43,000 nucleotides of DNA. Source: a virus. The DNA lies in IMG/VR virus record IMGVR_UViG_3300025128_000097, positions 1-43,000 of that record; one strand, 5' to 3'. A program made the position numbers and the translations under genes. Of this stretch, positions 38,493 through 43,000 are shown piece after piece. Numbering within the stretch: the stretch's first letter is position 1; every line of letters starts with the position of its first letter. Below the pieces are notes generated by a model, which was not told the DNA's origin, made no database searches, and was given only the letters and a program-made list of their open reading frames with translations.

Positions 38493-38906
38493 TTATAAAC
38501 CCCTCATTAATAATATTGATTCCCGGACCCGGGCCAGCCCCGGAGCAGCAGTGAACTGAAACTGAACTGAACCGAGATGCGTGATGCAAGGGCAACGAGA
38601 ACGAGAACGTGATTCTCGCACCTCGAAAACTTCAAGCCTTCTCTTCGTGCTAGACGCATTCAGAATAAAACATTTACCACCAGATTGTTTTCTTTTAAGA
38701 TGCCAAACAGATTGAAACTTGCTAACACCTAAATTCTTACCTCTGTTACACTTCAATTCTATCCAAAAATCCTTACCATTAATACAAGCATTAACATCAG
38801 GTATTCCATTGATTGTAGAGGATTCAATTCTAAATAGATGCCAAGACTTTTCTGTCTTTTGAATCTGGTTAATCCAACCCCATAATTTTGATTCAGTAAT
38901 AGTCAT
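38493..38906 (-). CDS. VRR-NUC/PD-(D/E)XK-type nuclease-like protein (137 aa; C-terminus altered)
   Basis: GIPDVNACINGKDFWIELKC (34-53) gives D37, E50 and K52 of a PD-(D/E)XK core; Q65 follows in SKFQSVWH (62-69) and GGKCFILNA (77-85) is the next strand. Stand-alone VRR-NUC proteins of this size are phage structure-specific endonucleases. After EVFEVRE (92-98) the frame reads through cassette copy d, giving an Arg/Ser-rich, unconserved-looking tail of ~39 residues. The native end was probably near residue 98. Promoter at 38976-39003. Confidence 0.75.
   Translation of the reverse strand: MTITESKLWGWINQIQKTEKSWHLFRIESSTINGIPDVNACINGKDFWIELKCNRGKNLGVSKFQSVWHLKRKQSGGKCFILNASSTKRRLEVFEVRESRSRSRCPCITHLGSVQFQFTAAPGLARVRESILLMRGL
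38520..38612. repeat. Intergenic cassette copy d inside the nuclease reading frame
   Basis: CAACGAGAACGAGAACGTGA (38593-38612) and, after an AACTGAAACTGAACTGAACC stretch, GC-rich inverted-repeat material around CCCGGGCC (about 38522-38550) match the order seen in copies a-c. Here the unit is read as the 3' end of the nuclease gene. Confidence 0.7.
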
Positions 38907-38936
38907 AAAAACACTCTAATGCACTTCCTTAGAACT

Positions 38937-38953
38937 TTTTTTTTAAAAAAAAA
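38937..38953. other. T9-A9 tract in nuclease leader
   Basis: Nine T followed by nine A form a small palindromic tract (38936-38953) between the nuclease promoter and its ATG. It is flanked by two AATGCAC copies (about 38918 and 38952). It may bend DNA or weakly terminate transcripts. Confidence 0.5.
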
Positions 38954-38975
38954 TGCACCCCCCTCTAATAAGATA

Positions 38976-39003
38976 AGTATATAAAATACTCTGTTTTTTA
39001 CAA
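38976..39003 (-). promoter_or_regulatory. Promoter of the nuclease gene
   Basis: TTGTAA, 16-bp spacer, TATACT on the minus strand. Directly after the -10 lies TTATCTTATTAG, resembling one arm of the dyad family. The leader to ATG 38906 is about 60 nt. Confidence 0.55.
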
Positions 39004-39015
39004 TAATTATGTTAT

Positions 39016-39108
39016 TTTTCCTAAAAACTAGGAATTTTTCCTAAAACTTTCCTAAAACTTTTTCTCTGTAACACTATGTTTTCTGCTAATTTTCCTAGTT
39101 TCCTAAAA
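39016..39108. repeat. Five iteron-like TTTCCTA repeats
   Basis: TTTCCTA(A/G) occurs at about 39017, 39037, 39048, 39091 and 39099, three copies continuing as AAAAC/AAAA. The spacings are about 20, 11, 43 and 8 bp. The array sits between the divergent promoters in a 320-bp gene-free region. It could be a replication-initiator or regulator binding array. Confidence 0.6.
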
Positions 39109-39167
39109 TATTTGCTTATTTTTCACTTACTTTTTAAAAAAAAGTTGTAAGGAATGACATTATAGAT

Positions 39168-39195
39168 TTGACAACATACGTATATAGTATAAGAT
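39168..39195 (+). promoter_or_regulatory. Promoter of the plus-strand operon
   Basis: A perfect -35 TTGACA (39168-39173), 16-bp spacer and TAAGAT (39190-39195). The -10 overlaps the dyad at 39188-39205, so a dyad-binding protein would block polymerase. It is followed by the leader TTATAGGAGAATATA. Confidence 0.7.
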
Positions 39196-39205
39196 GTATC
39201 TTATA
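39188..39205. promoter_or_regulatory. TATAAGA-N4-TCTTATA dyad, copy 2
   Basis: TATAAGATGTATCTTATA has perfect 7-bp arms and even its 4-base centre is nearly symmetric. It covers the -10 and start of the plus operon promoter, 25 nt before ATG 39230. Confidence 0.8.
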
Positions 39206-39229
39206 TTTATTAATTTATAGGAGAATATA

Positions 39230-39742
39230 ATGGTCGAATTTACAAAAGAAAAAGACAATGTAATTAAGTTTACAACAACAGAAGAAGAGAATAAGAACTG
39301 GCATAATGAGTATCATGCTAAACAAGAGAAGAAGAGAAGAGACTTTATAGCTATAAGTAAACCAGAAGTATTTAAGATGCTTAAGAGTGTGGATATAGAT
39401 GAGGTACATTGTTATTACAGTGGTTCTGGAGATGATGGTTCTATTGAAGATATCGAATACAAGAAAGGCTCAAGTGCCGTGAGCCTTGATGAGCAGATCA
39501 CAGTTGATAGAGGAGAGAGAACAGAATGGGACTATGATAAACACGTATATGTAACCACAACTAAACCTCAAAAGATACAAGATTACATAGAAGAAATTGT
39601 ATATGATTTGTTAGAAGCATTTCATGGAGGTTGGGAGATCAATGAGGGACAATGTGGCAATGTACTTATTGATGTTAGCAAAGGTAAGATTTTTCACGAT
39701 TACAATGAGATTATTGAAACAGAAAGAAAGGAGGAATTATAA
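39230..39742 (+). CDS. DUF6878-like protein (170 aa)
   Basis: The conserved parts are YYSGSGDDGSIEDIEYKKG (62-80) and FHGGWEINEGQCGNVLIDVS (131-150), separated by an acidic helical segment. I associate this GSGD-GxIE plus HGGWE-N-G pair with DUF6878, a family of unknown function found in plasmids, phages and mobile elements. The N-terminal 40 residues are charged. It is the first gene of the operon, with AGGAG eight nt upstream, and its stop overlaps the next ATG (TAATG). Confidence 0.8.
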   Translation: MVEFTKEKDNVIKFTTTEEENKNWHNEYHAKQEKKRRDFIAISKPEVFKMLKSVDIDEVHCYYSGSGDDGSIEDIEYKKGSSAVSLDEQITVDRGERTEWDYDKHVYVTTTKPQKIQDYIEEIVYDLLEAFHGGWEINEGQCGNVLIDVSKGKIFHDYNEIIETERKEEL

Positions 39743-39921
39743 TGGATAACGAATTTAGAGATTTCATATTAGAGTTATCTAATAGATTAAAAGATGAACC
39801 AGATTATAAAGATAAGCTATTTCCTAAATTTGTAGAGTTATTAAATATGACTAATTGGATTATCCCAGAGGCATGGGAGAATGGACTTGGTAAATCATTC
39901 AAGGAGGTAAAAAATGGCTAA
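39742..39921 (+). CDS. Small hypothetical protein (59 aa)
   Basis: ATG 39742 overlaps the stop of the DUF6878-like gene (TAATG) with GGAGG upstream. The protein is acidic and helical (MDNEFRDFILELSNRLKDEP) with TNWIIPEAWENGLGKSFKEV at the end, and its stop lies 5 nt into the next gene. No known domain. Coupling on both sides supports reality. Confidence 0.75.
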   Translation: MDNEFRDFILELSNRLKDEPDYKDKLFPKFVELLNMTNWIIPEAWENGLGKSFKEVKNG

Positions 39922-40252
39922 TTGTTATCATCACGCAGTATCATCTGTAAAGAAGTGGGGAGGTAGTCCAGAGGACTACCAACCTATTCACGATTGGTTT
40001 GATGAAAGTAAAAAGATTATGGCAGACTTCAGACATAGAGCATTAAGACATCATGCAGAAGGTTGCTTTGCTTGTGAGGAGAAGTTTGGTACTACCATTA
40101 CTAATTCAGATGGTAAAAAAGTGCCAGTCAGATTAATTGCTGAAAGACATATTATTGAAGACCTAGGGTATATACCAAGTATGATTGATTGGTTTCAACA
40201 TATACAACCACAAAAATTTATGATGAAAGGAGGGTATCTAAAAAATGTGTAG
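39914..40252 (+). CDS. DUF6915-like protein (112 aa)
   Basis: The protein matches the DUF6915 signature closely: HHAVSSVKKWGGSPEDYQPI (6-25), HDWFDESKKIMADFRHRALR (26-45), HHAEGCFACEEKFGTTITNS (46-65), VPVRLIAERHIIEDLGYIPS (70-89) and PQKFM near the end. It is rich in His and conserved Arg, suggesting metal or nucleic-acid contacts; the function of the family is unknown. GGAGG precedes ATG 39914. The length is typical. Confidence 0.85.
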   Translation: MANCYHHAVSSVKKWGGSPEDYQPIHDWFDESKKIMADFRHRALRHHAEGCFACEEKFGTTITNSDGKKVPVRLIAERHIIEDLGYIPSMIDWFQHIQPQKFMMKGGYLKNV

Positions 40253-40451
40253 TTTCATGGATATAACAGATACTAAAGTAATGAAAAAAATAGGCTTGGA
40301 GAATAAGCTTGAATCAATAAGAAAGTTTAGAACTAACTTATCAGATCATTGGGTTGATGCGTGGGCATTGAACCATTGGAAGGAAGTAGAAGACGCAATA
40401 AGACAAGAATTAACAAACCTTAAATTAGGAGAGAAAAATGAAGAAAAATAA
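40245..40451 (+). CDS. Small hypothetical protein (68 aa)
   Basis: ATG 40245 lies 8 nt before the upstream stop, with GGAGGG upstream. The sequence is helical and charged (TKVMKKIGLENKLESIRKFR), with HWVDAWALNHWKEVEDAIRQ in the centre, Trp-rich. No domain recognised. It overlaps the next gene by 14 nt. Probably an early accessory protein. Confidence 0.7.
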   Translation: MCSFMDITDTKVMKKIGLENKLESIRKFRTNLSDHWVDAWALNHWKEVEDAIRQELTNLKLGEKNEEK

Positions 40452-40728
40452 TCCAATATCAAATGAAACAGTTTTAAAAGCAGTAAACTCAATGAGAAGG
40501 ATATTAGAAAGTATAAGAGAAAGTGGTGGAAGATATATAACACTTGGTGAAGTAGATGATCTAGAAGATGCAATGTTAGACACCATCAAAGTTTATAATT
40601 TAAAAAAACAAGGTGGTATACCAGAGTACGGTGGTGATGGTAAGTATCAAGAATTTTGGCATAGTGATTATGTTAGTCCTACACACCCAGATGCTTTTGA
40701 TCCTAAAAAAGTGAAGGAGGATAAATAG
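40438..40728 (+). CDS. Small hypothetical protein (96 aa)
   Basis: Helical N-terminus (NETVLKAVNSMRRILESIRE) then a Gly/Tyr/Asp-rich C-terminus (GGIPEYGGDGKYQEFWHSDY). AGGAG precedes ATG 40438. Coupled on both sides. No domain recognised. Confidence 0.7.
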   Translation: MKKNNPISNETVLKAVNSMRRILESIRESGGRYITLGEVDDLEDAMLDTIKVYNLKKQGGIPEYGGDGKYQEFWHSDYVSPTHPDAFDPKKVKEDK

Positions 40729-40898
40729 TGAAGGATATATATTTCAGTAGAGTGGATAAAGACCTTCCTTACTTTTTATATAAGAATATGGATATAGAAA
40801 TTAATTGGAACGATCAAAAACAAGTCGATAAGTTTTATAGCTTAAGAAATAAATTTATTAAATTAGTAGACGATCATTATAACAAAGGAGAAAAATAA
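40728..40898 (+). CDS. Small hypothetical protein, GTG start (56 aa)
   Basis: GTG 40728 overlaps the previous TAG (TAGTG), with GGAGG 8 nt upstream. The protein starts MKDIYFSRVDKDLPYFLYKN and is aromatic and basic (KQVDKFYSLRNKFIKLVDDH). Its stop overlaps the next ATG as TAATG. No domain recognised. Confidence 0.65.
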   Translation: MKDIYFSRVDKDLPYFLYKNMDIEINWNDQKQVDKFYSLRNKFIKLVDDHYNKGEK

Positions 40899-41059
40899 TG
40901 TATTTATATTATGTATCACACAACAAACATGGTGTAAGAACAATAGAGGCAAAAAACACTTACAATGCGTGTAAGAAATTTGCTTCTCTTTTTAATCTTA
41001 ATAGTACATCAGGTATTAATGCTTATATTATGACAAAAAAGGTGGTGGCAGATGAGTAA
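40898..41059 (+). CDS. Small hypothetical protein (53 aa)
   Basis: ATG 40898 is in a TAATG overlap with AAGGAG upstream. MYLYYVSHNKHGVRTIEAKN then TYNACKKFASLFNLNS and a beta-rich GINAYIMTKKVVADE. The pattern suggests a tiny alpha/beta fold. The stop lies 5 nt into the next gene. Unknown function. Confidence 0.7.
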   Translation: MYLYYVSHNKHGVRTIEAKNTYNACKKFASLFNLNSTSGINAYIMTKKVVADE

Positions 41060-41231
41060 CATTAAAAACTTTTTAATGGAAGTTGAAGAAGACTTTTATA
41101 ACTTACTTGAAGACACAACCAATGATGTAGCTTTAGGTAAAATAGAAAACAAGCACGGCACAATGGCTATGGAACATTGTGCTGATTTATTAAAAGAAGA
41201 ATACGAAATACATTTAAAGGGAGAGGTGTAA
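41052..41231 (+). CDS. Small hypothetical acidic protein (59 aa)
   Basis: Starts at ATG 41052 inside the previous gene's end. Acidic, helical (NIKNFLMEVEEDFYNLLEDT), then HGTMAMEHCADLLKEEYEIH. Its stop overlaps ATG 41231 (TAATG). No domain recognised; the acidic character recalls phage inhibitors of host proteins, which is inference. Confidence 0.65.
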   Translation: MSNIKNFLMEVEEDFYNLLEDTTNDVALGKIENKHGTMAMEHCADLLKEEYEIHLKGEV

Positions 41232-41494
41232 TGAGTAATATTCAATGGAAGGAAACTACTAATAATAGATTAAGTGATAATTTTAAAAAGTATTATAATG
41301 AACACTATAGTCAATTATTAGGTCATACAATTACAGAAATATTTTTTGATGCGACCTATGATGATATCGAACCTTTTCCCATTTTAATAACAAAGTATAG
41401 AGGAAAAGAATATCAAGTGGCAGTTATGCGTGATCCTGAAGGAAATGGTGGGGGTCATCTTGACATTAATTTAATTAAGGAGAATGAAAAATGA
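41231..41494 (+). CDS. Small hypothetical protein (87 aa)
   Basis: ATG 41231 with GGGAGA upstream. The protein is alpha/beta with YYNEHYSQLLGHTITEIFFD (21-40), YRGKEYQVAVMRDPEGNGGG (56-75) and LDINLI near the end. The short strand-loop segments suggest a small folded domain. No known family recognised. Confidence 0.7.
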   Translation: MSNIQWKETTNNRLSDNFKKYYNEHYSQLLGHTITEIFFDATYDDIEPFPILITKYRGKEYQVAVMRDPEGNGGGHLDINLIKENEK

Positions 41495-41640
41495 GTATCA
41501 TTACAAAAAATGTTGCTGAAATACAAAATATTTATCAAAAAGTAATAGGAGAGATTAAAGATAAAAAAGAAAAAGAAATAATACATTGTTTATTTCAAGA
41601 TTTATCAGACAAATTACTTGACAATATAGAGGAGAAATAA
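41491..41640 (+). CDS. Small hypothetical helical protein (49 aa)
   Basis: ATG 41491 overlaps the previous stop by 4 nt, with AAGGAG 15 nt upstream. MSIITKNVAEIQNIYQKVIG followed by a charged helix (EIKDKKEKEIIHCLFQDLSD). It ends exactly before ATG 41641. No domain recognised. Confidence 0.65.
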   Translation: MSIITKNVAEIQNIYQKVIGEIKDKKEKEIIHCLFQDLSDKLLDNIEEK

Positions 41641-41865
41641 ATGGCAATTAAAGAATTGGAAGTAGAGGAGTATATCGAGTACACTTGCGAGTGGGCTGAT
41701 GAGTTAATGCAGAAAAAATATGGTAAGGACTATGAAAAGTATGTTACCTACAATGTAGATGGAAACACTAGCTACACCGAAGAGGGACAAGATATCTTTA
41801 ATGATATCTTGTCTAAAGTAGAGCAATGCTTTAATGACTTAGATATATATAACAAGGAGAAATAA
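41641..41865 (+). CDS. Small acidic hypothetical protein (74 aa)
   Basis: ATG 41641 directly follows the previous TAA, with GAGGAG eight nt upstream. Acidic and helical: VEEYIEYTCEWADELMQKKY (8-27), EGQDIFNDILSKVEQCFNDL (48-67). Two cysteines. It precedes the methyltransferase gene by one nt. Unknown function. Confidence 0.7.
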   Translation: MAIKELEVEEYIEYTCEWADELMQKKYGKDYEKYVTYNVDGNTSYTEEGQDIFNDILSKVEQCFNDLDIYNKEK

Positions 41866-41866
41866 A

Positions 41867-42949
41867 TTGAAAGTGTTATCTTTATTTGACGGAATGTCAT
41901 GTGGTCGTGTTGCGTTGGACAAGATCGGTGCAAAGGTAGAATCCTACCAAGCCTCGGAGATAGATAAATATGCGATACAAATATCGAGCAAGAATTATCC
42001 AGATATACAACATTTAGGAGATATCCAGAAATTAGGTTCGAGGGGAGTGGAACTAGAATCACCTGACTTGGTTATGGGTGGTTCGCCGTGTCAATCATTT
42101 AGCTTTGCAGGAATGGGACGAGCATTTGAAGATGAACGAGGTCAATTATTTTGGGAGTTTTTACGTGTATTAAATGAAATGAAACCTAAATATTTTTTGC
42201 TTGAAAATGTACGTATGAAACAAGAACACCAAGATGTGATTTCACGAGAATTAGGAGTAAAACCTATACTCATTAATAGTGCCTTGGTGTCTGCACAAAA
42301 TAGAAATAGATTATATTGGACAAACATACCTAATGTTTCTCAACCAGAAGATCAACAAATATTGTTACGAGATATATTAGAGTGTGGGTGCGTGGATCGT
42401 GATAAGTCCCACTGTCTTGATGCAAACTATTTCAAGGGTGGTAATCTAAAACAATACATTCAAAAGTCTAGAAGGCAGTTAGTCTTTAATAGTTGTCTAC
42501 GAGTTGGAGATGCAGACATAAAAGGACACGATAGTATTAAACGAGTTTACTCACCAGATGGCAAAGCACCAACATTAACAACTATGCAAGGTGGACATAG
42601 AGAACCCAAAGTATGTTGTGGAGCAGTAAGAGGTCGCTACAAAATAGATGGGATAAGACAAGATCATAAACATTCGGTTAAAGGAATGACCCAACAACAA
42701 TTAGAATTACGGATTGATGGAAAGACCAATACTCTAACAACAGTACAAAAAGATAATGTAGTAGTAAATCCAGAGGAACTAACTTGGAGAAAACTGACTC
42801 CATTAGAATGTGAACGATTGCAAACATTACCAGATAAATATACCGAAGGGGTATCAAATACACAACGATACAAAATGATTGGTAATGGTTGGACTATTGA
42901 TGTGATTGCACATTTATTAAAACCTTTAGTACAACCTTCTATGTTTTAA
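41867..42949 (+). CDS. C5-cytosine DNA methyltransferase (360 aa)
   Basis: All core motifs are present: I LSLFDGMSCG (4-13), IV GSPCQSFSFAG with catalytic C75, VI LLENV (111-115), VIII SAQNRNRLYW (142-151), IX KLTPLECERLQTLPDKY (309-325) and X MIGNGW (337-342). It should transfer a methyl group from SAM to cytosine C5 in a short target; the target is set by the variable region (~160-300), which has a duplicated DGKxxTLTT (231-239 and 284-292). It lacks a partner endonuclease gene nearby. The start is TTG 41867 with AAGGAGA upstream. Likely protects phage DNA from host restriction. Confidence 0.95.
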   Translation: MKVLSLFDGMSCGRVALDKIGAKVESYQASEIDKYAIQISSKNYPDIQHLGDIQKLGSRGVELESPDLVMGGSPCQSFSFAGMGRAFEDERGQLFWEFLRVLNEMKPKYFLLENVRMKQEHQDVISRELGVKPILINSALVSAQNRNRLYWTNIPNVSQPEDQQILLRDILECGCVDRDKSHCLDANYFKGGNLKQYIQKSRRQLVFNSCLRVGDADIKGHDSIKRVYSPDGKAPTLTTMQGGHREPKVCCGAVRGRYKIDGIRQDHKHSVKGMTQQQLELRIDGKTNTLTTVQKDNVVVNPEELTWRKLTPLECERLQTLPDKYTEGVSNTQRYKMIGNGWTIDVIAHLLKPLVQPSMF

Positions 42950-42956
42950 ACAAAAA

Positions 42957-42991
42957 AAGCAGTTTATTTGGAGAATAAACTGCTTACTTTT
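42957..42991. terminator. Bidirectional intrinsic terminator after the methyltransferase
   Basis: AAGCAGTTTATT (42957-42968) pairs perfectly with AATAAACTGCTT (42974-42985) around a 5-nt loop. On the plus strand it is followed by AC and six T. On the minus strand the stem is followed directly by a run of T (the A-run at 42952-42958). It therefore fits convergent transcription ending here from both sides. Confidence 0.9.
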
Positions 42992-43000
42992 TTAACAATA

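Noticed and set aside
37268-38612. CGAGAAC repeats as a CRISPR array
   Set aside because: The units are 6 bp in tandem, separated by whole genes rather than uniform spacers, and no cas gene is present.
42664-42873. Minus-strand frames opposite the methyltransferase
   Set aside because: They are shadows of motifs IX and the target region of a fully conserved enzyme.
1-43000. tRNA or other structured RNA genes
   Set aside because: No cloverleaf-like arrangement with GGTTCRA-type T-loop was found by eye; several GC-rich palindromes are simple hairpins.

Overview
This window is almost entirely virion-assembly and accessory DNA of a tailed, double-stranded DNA bacteriophage (Caudoviricetes). It is AT-rich, very gene-dense, and many of its proteins resemble families that recur in uncultured marine phage genomes. 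The P22-type portal and head-tail adaptor, the nozzle-like tail protein and the two giant internal-protein candidates fit a short-tailed (podovirus-like) architecture better than a long tail, since I see no tape measure, tail tube or sheath gene. The host cannot be read from the sequence; low GC and a gene-transfer-agent-type holin suggest an AT-rich marine (alpha)proteobacterium, which is inference.

Layout. (1) 1-36185, all minus strand and read right to left: the late operon. In transcription order it holds TerL (34713-36185), a tiny basic ORF, a 909-aa virion candidate, two Lys-rich proteins, the portal, another Lys-rich protein, a SAM methyltransferase, a zinc-knuckle ORF overlapping a GTA-type holin, two small ORFs, a GroES-like co-chaperonin, scaffold, a conserved 156-aa protein, a putative capsid cement, the major capsid protein and a strong terminator (22802-22831). 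After the terminator come small structural proteins, an M15 endolysin-like peptidase, a cluster of very basic small proteins, head-tail adaptors, tail and fibre proteins (including a cupredoxin-like repeat protein and a glycine-rich adhesin), a nozzle-like 723-aa protein, two glycosyltransferases, and finally internal/ejection-protein candidates of 275, 112, 294, 860 and 1087 aa plus two membrane proteins. Genes are packed with TAATG or ATGA stop-start overlaps, and several genes of 35-59 codons are hidden in apparent gaps.

(2) 36186-38975, minus strand: an accessory region of small, mostly unrecognised genes. Its central part (37.1-38.9 kb) is built from separate units, each with its own promoter, and these units share a repeated intergenic cassette: a CGAGAAC repeat just 3' of the gene, then GC-rich hairpins and/or a terminator, then a promoter carrying a TATAAGA-N4-TCTTATA dyad. 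The three genes nearest TerL (36352-37074) form one coupled unit ending at a UUCG-loop terminator.

(3) 38907-39229: a divergent regulatory region with opposing promoters, five TTTCCTA repeats and another copy of the dyad.

(4) 39230-42949, plus strand: a tightly coupled early-type operon of eleven small genes (49-170 aa; two recognisable as DUF6878-like and DUF6915-like) followed by a complete C5-cytosine DNA methyltransferase, ending at a bidirectional terminator (42957-42991).

How it works together: the plus operon and the dyad-controlled small units look like early/accessory genes under a common regulator, while the dyad-rich region in front of terL probably starts late transcription. The repeated promoter-dyad-hairpin cassette system at 37.1-39.2 kb is the most unusual thing here. 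No integrase, polymerase, helicase, primase, RNA polymerase, small terminase, tRNA or CRISPR array is recognisable, so replication genes probably lie outside the window.
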